The notes beneath the pieces were generated by a model. It had not been told where the DNA came from, ran no database searches, and saw only the letters and a program-made list of their open reading frames with translations. DNA of 64,000 bases from Thalassobaculum_A sp040219215 (GTDB lineage: Bacteria; Pseudomonadota; Alphaproteobacteria; Thalassobaculales; Thalassobaculaceae): NCBI RefSeq assembly GCF_040219215.1, contig NZ_JAVJSX010000034.1:1-64000 (forward strand), read 5' to 3'. The translations under genes and the position numbers were made by a program. Positions 15,456-24,860 of the stretch are shown piece after piece (positions within the stretch are counted from its first letter, which is position 1; each line of letters opens with the position of its first letter).

Positions 15456-17888
15456 ATGGCGCGGGCCAGCAGCCGAGGCGAAACACGAACCTTGTTGCCG
15501 GACGTGGCGAGCCGGTATCTGCGGCGTCGCGCCGAGGAGATCATCGGGGTCTGCCTGGTCGCCCTGGCCGCGGCGCTGGCGGTGGCGCTGGTCGGCTTCG
15601 ACATCACCGATCCGTCCATGAATTCCGCCGGCGGCGCCAGCCGCAGCGCGCAGGTTGCCAACCCGCTGGGCATCACCGGCGCGATCACGGCCGATCTGCT
15701 GCTGCAGTCTCTCGGACTGGCCAGCGCGCTGCTGGTGCTGATGCCGGCGATCTGGGGATGGCGGCTGTTGCGCCACGAGACGATCGGGCGGCCGGCCCTG
15801 CGCGTTGCGCTGCTGCCGATCGCATTGGCGCTGGCGACGCTGGCCGCGGCGGCCGCACCGGTGCCGCCGACCTGGCCATTGCGCGCCGGTCTCGGCGGAT
15901 TCGTCGGCCAGCTGCTGCTGCAGCCGATGGGCCGTGTGATTCCGCACCTGGAGCCGGTCGGCGGCCTGCTGCCGGTGGCCATACTGGTCGGCCTTACGGC
16001 CCTCGGGTTGGCGCTGTGGTGCGTCGGCTACGGTTTGCGTGACGCGGCAGTCGGCGTCTGGGGTCTCAGCCGTGGTGCCGTGGCACTGCTGGGCGCGGGC
16101 GCCCGGCTGGGCTGGCGCGGCGCCGGAGCGGGCGCTCGTCTCGGCGCGCGCGCGCTGGCCCGCAGCACGGACGAGCGGCCGGAACCGCGCCTGGGCCGAG
16201 AGGATCCGCCGTTCGAGGCGGACGACGTCGAGGTCCCAAGCGATCCCGATTCCGACAGCGGGCCGGCGGTCGCGGTCCGGGCGGCACAGCGGGCCGCCAA
16301 GCGGGTCGAGAAGCCGGCACGTTCGCCGCGCAAATCGACCGCCAGCCAGGGCAGCCTGGATCTCGGCCCGACCGGCACCTACGACTATCCGGCACTCGAG
16401 CTGTTGAGCGAGCCGCGGACTATCGGCCATGGACCCGACGACGACGCGTTGGAGCAGAACGCCCGAATGCTGGAATCGGTGCTCCAGGACTTCGGGGTCA
16501 AGGGCACCATCGGCAAAGTCCGCTATGGCCCGGTGGTCACGCTGTACGAGCTGGAGCCGGCACCCGGCACCAAGTCGTCGCGGGTGATCGGGCTGTCGGA
16601 CGACATCGCCCGATCGATGAGCGCGGTGTCGGTCCGCGTCGCCGTGGTGCCGGGGCGAAACGTCATCGGCATCGAGCTGCCGAACGCGAAGCGCGAAACC
16701 GTCTACCTGCGCGAGATCCTGGAGGCCGACGCCTACGGCAACAGTGGCGGCAAGCTGGCGATCGCGCTCGGCAAGGACATTGCCGGCAGCCCGGTGGCCG
16801 TCGATCTGGCGCGCATGCCGCACCTGCTGATCGCCGGCACCACCGGTTCCGGCAAGTCGGTCGCGGTCAACACCATGATCCTGTCGCTCCTGTACCGCCT
16901 GCCGCCGGAACGCTGCCGGTTCATCATGATCGACCCGAAGATGCTCGAACTGTCGGTCTATGACGGCATTCCGCACCTGCTGTCGCCGGTGGTGACCGAC
17001 CCGAAGAAGGCGGTCGTTGCCCTGAAGTGGACGGTGCGCGAGATGGAGAGCCGCTACCGGGCGATGTCCAAGCTCGGGGTGCGCAACATCGAGGGCTACA
17101 ACGCCCGGCTGGCCGAGGCGGTCAAGAAGGGCGAGATCCTGAAGCGACGGGTCCAGACGGGGTTCGATGCCGACACCGGCAAGCCGGTGTTCGAGGAGGA
17201 GCCGCTCGACCTGACGCCGCTGCCGTTCATCGTGGTGGTGATCGACGAGGTCGCCGACCTGATGCTGGTGGCCGGCAAGGACATCGAAGGCGCGGTCCAG
17301 CGGCTGGCGCAGATGGCCCGGGCCGCCGGCATCCACGTCATCATGGCGACCCAGCGCCCTTCGGTGGACGTGATCACCGGCACCATCAAGGCGAACTTCC
17401 CGACCCGGATCAGCTTCCAGGTCACCTCCAAGATCGACAGCCGCACCATCCTGGGCGAGCAGGGTGCGGAGCAGCTGCTGGGCCAGGGCGACATGCTGTA
17501 CATGGCCGGCGGCGGGCGCATCACCCGGGTGCACGGCCCGTTCTGCTCGGACGAGGAGGTCGAGGACGTGGTCCGGCACCTCAAGGCACAGGGCGAGCCG
17601 GAGTACAACGAGAGCATCACCGAGGACGACGACACGCTCGGCGATCCGCTCGGCTTCGGGGCCGGCGGCAGCGAGGGCGGCGGCTCCGGCGACGACCTGT
17701 ACGACCAGGCGGTCGCGGTGGTCGCGCGCGAGGGCAAATGCTCGACGTCGTTCATCCAGCGCCACCTGAAGATCGGCTACAACCGCGCCGCCACCATCGT
17801 CGAGCGGATGGAGAGCGAGGGCGTGGTCAGCCAGGCCAATCACGTCGGCAAGCGCGAGGTTCTGGTCGGCGATCACTCCGATCTCTGA
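15456..17888 (+). CDS. ftsK: DNA translocase FtsK
   Basis: This protein of about 810 residues pumps chromosome ends through the division septum and activates XerCD at dif. It has a membrane region with several helices in the first 215 residues, a short acidic/charged linker (about 245-310), a RecA-like motor with Walker A GTTGSGKSVAVN near 461 and Walker B FIVVVIDEVADLM near 592, and a C-terminal winged-helix gamma domain (SFIQRHLKIGYNRAATIVER). A GTG at 15423 is in frame and also possible. The linker is short compared with E. coli FtsK, as is common in Alphaproteobacteria. lolA follows, the usual ftsK-lolA pair. Confidence 0.95.
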   Translation: MARASSRGETRTLLPDVASRYLRRRAEEIIGVCLVALAAALAVALVGFDITDPSMNSAGGASRSAQVANPLGITGAITADLLLQSLGLASALLVLMPAIWGWRLLRHETIGRPALRVALLPIALALATLAAAAAPVPPTWPLRAGLGGFVGQLLLQPMGRVIPHLEPVGGLLPVAILVGLTALGLALWCVGYGLRDAAVGVWGLSRGAVALLGAGARLGWRGAGAGARLGARALARSTDERPEPRLGREDPPFEADDVEVPSDPDSDSGPAVAVRAAQRAAKRVEKPARSPRKSTASQGSLDLGPTGTYDYPALELLSEPRTIGHGPDDDALEQNARMLESVLQDFGVKGTIGKVRYGPVVTLYELEPAPGTKSSRVIGLSDDIARSMSAVSVRVAVVPGRNVIGIELPNAKRETVYLREILEADAYGNSGGKLAIALGKDIAGSPVAVDLARMPHLLIAGTTGSGKSVAVNTMILSLLYRLPPERCRFIMIDPKMLELSVYDGIPHLLSPVVTDPKKAVVALKWTVREMESRYRAMSKLGVRNIEGYNARLAEAVKKGEILKRRVQTGFDADTGKPVFEEEPLDLTPLPFIVVVIDEVADLMLVAGKDIEGAVQRLAQMARAAGIHVIMATQRPSVDVITGTIKANFPTRISFQVTSKIDSRTILGEQGAEQLLGQGDMLYMAGGGRITRVHGPFCSDEEVEDVVRHLKAQGEPEYNESITEDDDTLGDPLGFGAGGSEGGGSGDDLYDQAVAVVAREGKCSTSFIQRHLKIGYNRAATIVERMESEGVVSQANHVGKREVLVGDHSDL

Positions 17889-17989
17889 GAAAGCGGCGGG
17901 CCGGCCGGCGCCGGCGCCTTCACAAAGCCACGAACCTGCCCGCACATTGCCGCTTGATCCGGCGCGACTCCAGGGGCACATCAACTGCC

Positions 17990-18625
17990 ATGCGACGCAT
18001 CCTGACACGCGCCCTGACGGGCGTTCTGGTTGTCGCCGGTCTGTGGACCGGTTCGGCGACGGCCGCCTCCCTGAGTGCCGACGACAAGGCCCATCTGGCC
18101 CGTGTCGAGGCATACTTCAACGGCATCACCTCGATGCGCTCCAACTTCCTGCAGGCCAGCTCGACCGGGCTTGTCGCGAAGGGGCGGGTGTGGCTCAGAC
18201 GGCCCGGCCGGATGCGCTTCGAGTATGATCCACCCTCGCCGATTCTCATTACATCGGACGGAATTCTAATTACTTATCAGGATCTTGAACTGAAACAGAC
18301 CAATCAGATCCCGCTCTTCTCCTCGCCGCTCAGCGTGCTGGTCGACGAGAACGTGAAGTTCGGCGAGGAGTTGATCGTCGACGAGGTCAAGCGTGAGTCC
18401 AACGTGCTTCGGGTCCGGATCCGGCAGCGCCAGGAACCGGACCAGGGCTACGTAACCCTGGTTTTCCAGGATCAGCCGCTGGCGCTCAAACAGTGGACCA
18501 TCGTCGACGCCCAGCAGGTTTCGGTAAAGGTTGCGCTGCTCGATCCTGAGTTCGATGTCACCATTCCAAACGAGCTGTTCCGGCCCAAGGATCTCGGCAA
18601 GCCGGGCGACGAGGTCGGCCGCTGA
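17990..18625 (+). CDS. lolA: LolA-family lipoprotein carrier
   Basis: This 211-residue periplasmic protein carries lipoproteins from LolCDE to LolB at the outer membrane. A signal peptide (residues 1-25, ending SATAASL) is followed by HLARVEAYFNGITSMRSNF, KGRVWLRRPGRMRFEYDPP and the strand pattern of the LolA half-barrel. Position directly after ftsK is conserved in Proteobacteria. I placed the start at 17990, immediately before the charged signal-peptide n-region MRRILTRAL. Confidence 0.93.
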   Translation: MRRILTRALTGVLVVAGLWTGSATAASLSADDKAHLARVEAYFNGITSMRSNFLQASSTGLVAKGRVWLRRPGRMRFEYDPPSPILITSDGILITYQDLELKQTNQIPLFSSPLSVLVDENVKFGEELIVDEVKRESNVLRVRIRQRQEPDQGYVTLVFQDQPLALKQWTIVDAQQVSVKVALLDPEFDVTIPNELFRPKDLGKPGDEVGR

Positions 18626-18700
18626 CGCGCTCCCTCCCCGTGTGATAGCCTGCAACGGCCGCGCACGGGTCGCGGTGCCGCGAATGGGCGAGGATTGGGC

Positions 18701-19489
18701 ATGACTGAGGGGTTGTTGCCGCTGATCGGGGTGACCGCGTGCCGGGTGAAGACCGAGGAGCACGCTTATCAGCGGGTCACCGAGAAATACGTGACCGTGG
18801 TGGTCGATGAGGTGGGCGGCTGCCCGGTGATGATTCCCGCCCTGGAGGCTGGAATCGACCCCCGGGTCCTGGTGCGCCGACTGGACGGCATCTTGCTGAC
18901 CGGCAGTCCCTCCAATGTCGATCCGCAGCACTACCAGGGCACTCCATCGCAGAATTCCGCCGAACACGACCCGGCGCGCGATGCCGTGACCCTGTCCCTG
19001 ATCCGGGCCGCGGTGGCGGCCGGCGTGCCGATCCTGGGACTGTGTCGCGGCATCCAGGAGATGAACGTGGCGTTCGGCGGCAGCCTGGTTCAGCGGATAC
19101 ACGACGACACCGGCAAGCTTGATCACCGGATGCGCCGGGATGTGCCGTTCGATTGGAAGTATCGCAAGGCGCACCCCATAGCCGTGACTCCGGGCGGATT
19201 GCTGGAGCGCATCGCCGGGCCGGGCCCGCACATGATCAACTCGCTGCACGGCCAGGGGATCGACCGGCTCGGTACCGGTGTTCGGGTCGAGGCAACGGCC
19301 CCCGACGGCGTGGTCGAGGCGATCTCCGTCGCCGACGCGCCGGGCTTCGCGCTCGGCGTGCAGTGGCATCCGGAATGGCCGCGGCCCTGCGAAGGCATCG
19401 ACCGGTCGGTGTTTCAGGCGTTCGCGGCGGCGGTTCGGAGCCGGGCCGCCGACGGCACCATACCCGTCAGTGCGGCCGCCGCCGAGTAG
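18701..19489 (+). CDS. Gamma-glutamyl-GABA hydrolase-like class I amidotransferase
   Basis: This 262-residue glutamine-amidotransferase-fold hydrolase resembles PuuD. The nucleophile elbow is VPILGLCRGIQEMNVAFGG (Cys in LCRG), and the catalytic His-Glu pair lies in VQWHPEWP near residue 225. PuuD releases GABA from gamma-glutamyl-GABA in putrescine breakdown. No other puu gene is adjacent, so the substrate is open. ATG at 18701 with GAGG 8 bases upstream; the in-frame TTG at 18695 is less likely. It converges on dctM with 12 bases between stops. Confidence 0.85.
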   Translation: MTEGLLPLIGVTACRVKTEEHAYQRVTEKYVTVVVDEVGGCPVMIPALEAGIDPRVLVRRLDGILLTGSPSNVDPQHYQGTPSQNSAEHDPARDAVTLSLIRAAVAAGVPILGLCRGIQEMNVAFGGSLVQRIHDDTGKLDHRMRRDVPFDWKYRKAHPIAVTPGGLLERIAGPGPHMINSLHGQGIDRLGTGVRVEATAPDGVVEAISVADAPGFALGVQWHPEWPRPCEGIDRSVFQAFAAAVRSRAADGTIPVSAAAAE

Positions 19490-19501
19490 GGCGTCCTCCG
19501 C

Positions 19502-20821
19502 TCATCCGAGGAACCGTACCAGCCACAGCGTGATCGGCGGGAACGCGATCAGCAGCACCACCCGGACGCCGTCGGAGATCAGGAACGGCAGCACGCCGCG
19601 GAAGCTCTCCAGCATCGGTACGTCGCGCGCCATCGAGTTGATGATGAAGACGTTCATGCCGACCGGCGGCGTGATCAGCCCTACCTCGACCACGATCAGC
19701 GCCAGGATGCCGAACCAGATGGCGGTGCCCTCCGGCGTCAGGCCGAAATCCAGGGCCATTATGATCGGGAAGAAGATCGGAATGGTCAGCAGGATCATCG
19801 ACAGGCTGTCCATCACGCAGCCGAGCAGCAGGTAGAGCACCAGCATCGCCGCCAGCACCAGCAGCGGCGACAGGCCGCTGCCGCCGATCAGGTCGGCCAG
19901 CGTGTCGGGCATCCGGGTCAGCGCCAGGAAGCTGTTGAAGAACTCGGCCCCGAAAAGAATCAGGAAGATCATCGCCGAAGCCCCGGCGGCGCCGAGCAGG
20001 CATTCCTTCAGGCCCTGCCAGCCCATGCCCTCCTTGACCGCGGCCAGCAGACCGGTCGCAACCGCGCCGAACGCGGCCGCCTCGGTCGGGGTAAACGCAC
20101 CGGTGTAGATGCCGCCGATCACCAGCACGAAGATCAGCAGCGCCGGCCAGATGTCGATCAGCGAATGCAGCTTTTCCGACAGCGGGTGCTCCGGACCGGC
20201 CGGGCCCTCTTCCGGGTAGAGGCGCACGTAGACGGCAATGGCCAGCATGTAGCCAAGCGCAGCGAGGATGCCTGGGATGAAGGCGGCCAGGAACATCTTG
20301 GCGATGTTCTGTTCGGTCAGGATCGCGTAGATCACAAGTATGACTGACGGCGGAATGAGAATACCCAGAGTCCCGCCCGCAGCAAGGGCTCCAGTGGACA
20401 GGGCTCCCGAGTAGTTATACCGCTTCAGCTCGGGTAGTGCCACTTGGCCCATGGTAGCGGCGGTCGCCAGGGACGATCCGCAGATCGCACCGAACAGCCC
20501 GCATCCGCCGATCGCCGCCATGGCGATGTCGCCGGGGCGATGCCCGAGCCAGGCATTGGCCGCCCCGAACAGGCCGCGCGACAGGCCGGATTTGGTGGCG
20601 AACTGGCCCATCAACAGGAACAGCGGAATGACGGTCAGCGAGTAGCTCGAGAACAGGTAGTAGGCGCTCGACTTGAGCTGGGCGATCAGCGGGATCCAGC
20701 CGGCGATATAGGCAAAGCCGCCGGCGCCGGCGACCAGCATGGCGACCCCGATCGGCATCCGGATCGCCATCAGCGCCAGCATGCCGGCGAACACCGCCAA
20801 CCCGAGCCCTACTCCACTCAT
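19502..20821 (-). CDS. dctM: TRAP transporter large permease (DctM)
   Basis: This 439-residue membrane protein with about twelve helices is the ion-driven permease of a TRAP transporter. Family features include LMAIRMPIGVAMLVAG near the start, IGGCGLFGAICGSSLATAATMG and GTLGILIPPSVILVIYAIL, then GVNAPV-type repeats in the second half (ITPPVGMNVF). Its start (ATGA at 20818-20821) overlaps the stop of dctQ by 4 bases, so the two are translationally coupled. Substrate not predictable; many such systems carry C4-dicarboxylates or other organic acids. Confidence 0.93.
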   Translation of the reverse strand: MSGVGLGLAVFAGMLALMAIRMPIGVAMLVAGAGGFAYIAGWIPLIAQLKSSAYYLFSSYSLTVIPLFLLMGQFATKSGLSRGLFGAANAWLGHRPGDIAMAAIGGCGLFGAICGSSLATAATMGQVALPELKRYNYSGALSTGALAAGGTLGILIPPSVILVIYAILTEQNIAKMFLAAFIPGILAALGYMLAIAVYVRLYPEEGPAGPEHPLSEKLHSLIDIWPALLIFVLVIGGIYTGAFTPTEAAAFGAVATGLLAAVKEGMGWQGLKECLLGAAGASAMIFLILFGAEFFNSFLALTRMPDTLADLIGGSGLSPLLVLAAMLVLYLLLGCVMDSLSMILLTIPIFFPIIMALDFGLTPEGTAIWFGILALIVVEVGLITPPVGMNVFIINSMARDVPMLESFRGVLPFLISDGVRVVLLIAFPPITLWLVRFLG

Positions 20822-21357
20822 GACGCGGCCTCCGGCGGCGGCGCGCCGTGAATGACGCGAACCGCGGATCCATGCAGGCACACGAGGCACAACAGGCCGA
20901 ACGCCGGGACCATGACCACGAAGCTGATCCAGATCGGTGCGCCCAGCACCATGGTCTCATCGTTGTTCAGATATGCGTCCATCCCGCCGAGAGTCATGCG
21001 CCAGGCCACCAGACCGGCGCAGAACGCGAATACCAGCCCGTGAACCGCGTCCAGCCGGGCCCGGGCGCGCGGCGCCATGGCGCCGGTGAAGAAATCGACG
21101 ATGACGTTGCTGCCGGTGATCTGGCAGTACGGCAGGAACGCGGCGATCGCGGCGCCGGCTCCCAGCTCCACCAGTTCGATGTCGCCGGGAATCGGTGTGG
21201 AGAACAGGTAGCGTCCGGTGACGCTGACGACCGTCATCACCGCGCCCGCGCTCAGCAGCAGGCCGCCGAACACGGCGAACGCCACCGACAGGAAGCGCAG
21301 CGCCGCCCCGACCGGATCGGTTGGGGCGGCGTAGGGTTCGAGTGTGTCGGACGTCAT
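20818..21357 (-). CDS. dctQ: TRAP transporter small permease (DctQ)
   Basis: This 179-residue protein has four hydrophobic helices, the expected size of the DctQ subunit. Recognisable parts are GGLLLSAGAVMTVVSVTGRYL near residues 34-55, IELVELGAGAAIAAFLPYCQ and the last helix GAPIWISFVVMVPAFGLLCLV. DctQ binds DctM and is needed for transport. It lies between the binding protein gene (31-base gap) and dctM (4-base overlap). Confidence 0.9.
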   Translation of the reverse strand: MTSDTLEPYAAPTDPVGAALRFLSVAFAVFGGLLLSAGAVMTVVSVTGRYLFSTPIPGDIELVELGAGAAIAAFLPYCQITGSNVIVDFFTGAMAPRARARLDAVHGLVFAFCAGLVAWRMTLGGMDAYLNNDETMVLGAPIWISFVVMVPAFGLLCLVCLHGSAVRVIHGAPPPEAAS

Positions 21358-21388
21358 GGACGCGCGCGTCCCGGCGCCAACCGCCGGG

Positions 21389-22417
21389 TCATTTGGTGTG
21401 CTTGTCGATCAGGGCGTTGGCGTCCTTGAGCAGCGCGGCGCCGTCCTTGCCGGCCTTGTCCATCTCGGCAATCCACTCGGCGGTCACGCTGGCGGTGATC
21501 TCGCGCATCTTGGCCACCTGATCCGGCGACATCTCGCGGACCGTCCCGCTTTCCTTGGCCTTGGCGAGGCCCGGAAGCTCGATCTCGTCCCAGACCTTGC
21601 CGACCCATCCGGCCATCGCCATGCCGGAATGGTCGTCCAGGATCTTGCGAAGGTCAGCCGGCATGCCGTCGTACTTCGCCTTGTTCATCGCGAGCACGAA
21701 CACCGAGGTGTACAGGCCGCGTGGCCCGGGGGTTACCGCGTGGTTGTCGACCAGTTCGGAGATCTTCAGCGGGATGGTGATCTCCCAGGGAATCACCGCA
21801 CCCTCGACGACGCCCTTGGACAACGCCTCCGGCAGCGCCGGCACCGGCATGAACACCGGCGTGGCACCCATCGCCTCGAGAGCCTTGCCGATCGAACGGC
21901 TCGGCGCGCGAACCTTCATGCCGGAGAGATCGGCGATCTTCTCCACCGGGTTCTTGGTGTGGATGACGCCACGGGCGTGCACATGGAACAGCAGCGGATG
22001 CACGTCGGAGAACTCGTCGCGCATGTGCTTTTCGTAGAATTCCTGCACCGCCAGCGTGGTCCCTGCGGCGGTCGAGACCATGAACGGTAGTTCGAACACG
22101 GCGGCAGTCGGGTACCGTCCCGGAGTGTAGCTCGGCAACGCCCAGACGATGTCCACCACGCCGTCGCGGGCCTGGTCGATCAACTGCGGCGGCTTGCCTC
22201 CAAGCTGCATCGCCGGGAAGATCTCGATGGCGATCCGGCCGCCCGACGCTGCCTCGATCTCCTTCTTCCAGGGCTCCAGCACCTTGGTCTGGGTGTTGGC
22301 CATCGGCGGCAGGAAGTGGTGTACCCGCAAGGTTACATCGGCGGCCTGGGCGGCTGCGAACGGTGAGGCAAGCGCGGCGGCAGTCAGCGCGCCGAGCACG
22401 AGACGGCGAGTCTGCAT
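21389..22417 (-). CDS. dctP: TRAP transporter substrate-binding protein (DctP)
   Basis: This 342-residue periplasmic protein binds the solute for DctQM. It has a signal peptide with a twin-arginine-like start (MQTRRLVLGALTAA), cleavage after AAAQA, and DctP features such as LRVHHFLPP, EPWKKEIEAASGGRIAIEIFPAMQ and the MKVRAPS region with the arginine that clamps the carboxylate. The ATG at 22417 is chosen because GGGAGG lies 6 bases upstream. It is the first gene of dctPQM and has two inverted repeats just upstream. Confidence 0.93.
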   Translation of the reverse strand: MQTRRLVLGALTAAALASPFAAAQAADVTLRVHHFLPPMANTQTKVLEPWKKEIEAASGGRIAIEIFPAMQLGGKPPQLIDQARDGVVDIVWALPSYTPGRYPTAAVFELPFMVSTAAGTTLAVQEFYEKHMRDEFSDVHPLLFHVHARGVIHTKNPVEKIADLSGMKVRAPSRSIGKALEAMGATPVFMPVPALPEALSKGVVEGAVIPWEITIPLKISELVDNHAVTPGPRGLYTSVFVLAMNKAKYDGMPADLRKILDDHSGMAMAGWVGKVWDEIELPGLAKAKESGTVREMSPDQVAKMREITASVTAEWIAEMDKAGKDGAALLKDANALIDKHTK

Positions 22418-22850
22418 GGTGAATCCTCCCACAATGGTGTTCCGCTCCCCGTTCTTCAGACGGGCTCGCGATTCTCGCTCGGCGGCGGATACCGAGGACT
22501 ATGAAAACCGTCGCATCGCGTGTCAACGAGCTAGTTTTGATTAGATCAAAACTTATACATAACCATACGAAAACTATAGGACTAACGTTTGGTTATGACC
22601 AAGCCCACCACTGTGGTTGCCGAACACTCTACGACCGCTCCTGACGTCCACTCCAGTGTCGGCGCGGGCCGGCCGACGGGCGCGCACGGCATTCGATGCA
22701 TCATTCGGTGCATTCGGGCACTGGACCGCGAACCGGTTTCGTTTTCAAATGCCGGCCAGATTCGGTGGAACAATCAGTTCCAAGCTGTCAGTCAACGCTC
22801 AGAACGCTTGGTCGGACGAGCATAACGATCCAAAAGGGTGAGATTTAATA
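22418..22850. promoter_or_regulatory. Divergent spacer between dctP and the FAH-family gene, with inverted repeats
   Basis: No convincing gene is seen in these 433 bases. AGTTTTGAT-TAG-ATCAAAACT (22533-22553) is a perfect 9-bp inverted repeat, and CATAACCA (22558-22565) pairs with TGGTTATG (22590-22597). Both lie in an AT-rich island about 120-180 bases upstream of dctP. Such sites fit the operator of a GntR/LysR-type regulator controlling the transporter and perhaps the divergent hydrolase. No regulator gene is adjacent. Repeats are observed; the binding protein is unknown. Confidence 0.6.
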
Positions 22851-23537
22851 ATGAGCTATGTAATCGATCCAGCGCCGCGAGCTGCCGTCCCGGTTGCGGG
22901 AACCGACGCCAGCTTTCCGGTGCGCCGGGTCTACTGCGTGGGCCGCAACTACGCCGCCCATGCCCGTGAAATGGGTCATGACCCGGATCGCGAGCCGCCC
23001 TTCTTCTTCATGAAGCCCGCCGATGCACTGGTCACCGGCGGTGCCGACATGCCCTACCCGGTGGCGACTTCGGATCTTCATCACGAAATCGAAATGGTTG
23101 TCGCGCTAGGCAAGGGCGGGCGGGACGTCCCGGTGTCGGCGGCGAGCGACCTGATCTGGGGATATGGTGTCGGTCTCGATATGACCCGGCGCGATCTCCA
23201 GGGCGAAGCCAAGAAACTCGGTCGGCCTTGGGACATGGGCAAGGGGTTCGACAAGTCGGCCCCGATCGCCCCGCTGCACCCGGTGAGCGCGACCGGCCTG
23301 ATCGAGGACGGCGAGATCTGGCTCGACGTCAACGGCAAGCGCCGGCAGCAGTCGACGCTCAAGGCGCTGATCTGGTCGGTGTCGGAAACCATCAGCTACC
23401 TGTCCGGCCTTGTGGAACTGCACCCGGGCGACCTGATCTTCAGCGGCACGCCGGAAGGCGTGGCCGCCGTGGGCCGCGGCGACGTCCTGCACGGCCATGT
23501 CGACGGCTTGAGCGACCTGCACGTCCGGATCACCTGA
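22851..23537 (+). CDS. Fumarylacetoacetate hydrolase family protein
   Basis: This 228-residue FAH-fold metal hydrolase/isomerase is close in length to fumarylpyruvate hydrolase. Signatures are VGRNYAAHAREMG, the metal site HHEIEMVVALG (E-x-E type), YGVGLDMTRRDLQ, and the C-terminal PGDLIFSGTPEGVAAVGRGD. These enzymes split C-C bonds of acyl-pyruvates in aromatic or amino-acid breakdown. It is divergent from the TRAP genes, so the transported acid might feed this enzyme. The next gene, xth, starts directly after its stop. Confidence 0.9.
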   Translation: MSYVIDPAPRAAVPVAGTDASFPVRRVYCVGRNYAAHAREMGHDPDREPPFFFMKPADALVTGGADMPYPVATSDLHHEIEMVVALGKGGRDVPVSAASDLIWGYGVGLDMTRRDLQGEAKKLGRPWDMGKGFDKSAPIAPLHPVSATGLIEDGEIWLDVNGKRRQQSTLKALIWSVSETISYLSGLVELHPGDLIFSGTPEGVAAVGRGDVLHGHVDGLSDLHVRIT

Positions 23538-23538
23538 C

Positions 23539-24333
23539 GTGCGGGTTGTCACCTGGAACATCAACTCGGTGCGCCTGCGGTTGCCCCGGGCGCTGGAACT
23601 GATCGCCACGGTGCAGCCGGACGTTTTGTGCCTTCAGGAAACCAAGGCGATGGCCGACCAGTTTCCGGCGGCCGCGTTCGCCGAGGCTGGATACCCGCAC
23701 CAGGCGGTATCGGGCATGAAGGGCTACAATGGGGTCGCGGTGGTCTCCCGGCTGCCGATCGAGGAGACCGACCGCTGCGACTTCTGCGCCAAGGCCGACG
23801 CGCGCCATGTCGCCGTGCGGATCGCCGGGGGCCCGGAGCTGCACAACTTCTATGTTCCGGCCGGCGGCGATGTTCCGGACCCGGTGGCCAACGTGAAGTT
23901 TGCGCACAAGCTGGACTTCCTGGCCGAGAGCCGTGCCTGGTTCGCCGCGGCCCGCACCCGAGAACAGCCGATGATCCTGGTCGGGGATCTCAACATCGCG
24001 CCGCTTGAGACCGACGTGTGGTCACACAAGCAGTTGCTTGGGGTCGTCAGCCACACGCCGGTCGAGGTCGAGGCGCTCGGCGCCCTTCAGGCGGGTCTCG
24101 GCTGGGTCGACGCGGTGCGCCGGCGCATTCCACCGGAGCAGAGCCTGTATACGTGGTGGAGCTACCGCCCGCGCGACTGGGACGAGTCGAACCGCGGCCG
24201 GCGCCTCGACCATGTCTGGGTGACCGAGCCGCTGGCCGGGGCGGTGCGTGACGCGTCGGTCCTGCGCGAAGCGCGTGGCTGGGAGAAGGCGTCGGACCAT
24301 GTCCCGGTGATCGTCGACCTCGATCTGCCCTGA
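23539..24333 (+). CDS. xthA: Exodeoxyribonuclease III
   Basis: This 264-residue AP endonuclease/3'-5' exonuclease repairs abasic sites. Motifs of the EEP fold are complete: VVTWNINSVRLR, LCLQETK with the metal-binding glutamate, MILVGDLNIAPLETDVW, LDHVWVT and the catalytic end SDHVPVIVDLDLP. It starts with GTG one base after the FAH stop, so it may be co-transcribed despite unrelated function. It converges on the small methyltransferase gene. Confidence 0.95.
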   Translation: MRVVTWNINSVRLRLPRALELIATVQPDVLCLQETKAMADQFPAAAFAEAGYPHQAVSGMKGYNGVAVVSRLPIEETDRCDFCAKADARHVAVRIAGGPELHNFYVPAGGDVPDPVANVKFAHKLDFLAESRAWFAAARTREQPMILVGDLNIAPLETDVWSHKQLLGVVSHTPVEVEALGALQAGLGWVDAVRRRIPPEQSLYTWWSYRPRDWDESNRGRRLDHVWVTEPLAGAVRDASVLREARGWEKASDHVPVIVDLDLP

Positions 24334-24342
24334 TCCGGACGC

Positions 24343-24834
24343 TCAGGCTCGTTGCAGCATGTGAATGCGCCCGGCGGCGATGCCGTCGGGGAGCGGGAGC
24401 GGAACCAGGCCCGGTATTCCCTCGACCGGCTGATCGCTGACCAGGACCGCCCGTTCGGCCAGCAGGCCGGCGATCAGCGGTGCCGCGCGGGCGACCAGTG
24501 CGATGCTCTGGTCCTTGTCGCCGGTCCCGATGTCGAGGTGGGCGACAACCGCGGCGCGACCGAGCTCGGCAACCGCGCGCGGCAGTGTCTCGAACAGATC
24601 GCCGAGATACAGATCCTCGTCCGGGGGGATGCAGTCCGGGTGGGCGGCGACCTGGCGATCGAACACCACGATCCGCCGGCCCGGCAGAATCGTGCGCAGG
24701 TGATCGTAGGTGCGGCCGTTGCCCAAGCCGAACTCCAGCACCATGCCGCGCTGGTCGGCGGTCCGCTGCGCGGCATCTTCCAGCGCGGCCTTCTGGGCCT
24801 GCAGCCGGCGGATCGCGCTGTCCAGTCGACTCAT
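24343..24834 (-). CDS. Small class I SAM-dependent methyltransferase-like protein
   Basis: This 163-residue protein has a Rossmann SAM-binding motif MVLEFGLGNGRTYDHLR, an acidic second strand (VVFDRQ) and a later acidic motif VVAHLDIGTGDKDQS. It is shorter than typical methyltransferases and ends soon after the core fold. It starts 26 bases after the cNMP-domain gene and is the third of three minus-strand genes behind the odd ABC protein. The target is unknown, and it might be a non-catalytic relative. Confidence 0.75.
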   Translation of the reverse strand: MSRLDSAIRRLQAQKAALEDAAQRTADQRGMVLEFGLGNGRTYDHLRTILPGRRIVVFDRQVAAHPDCIPPDEDLYLGDLFETLPRAVAELGRAAVVAHLDIGTGDKDQSIALVARAAPLIAGLLAERAVLVSDQPVEGIPGLVPLPLPDGIAAGRIHMLQRA

Positions 24835-24860
24835 GAGCTTACCTTTGGTTTCGAGACAGT

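Noticed and set aside
15351..18113. 920-codon open frame opposite ftsK
   Set aside because: Arises from high GC at third codon positions of ftsK; the product is arginine/histidine/glutamine-rich without domains.
22589..22825. Small open frame in the dctP/FAH spacer
   Set aside because: Overlaps the arm of an inverted repeat, has no ribosome site and no similarity I recognise.
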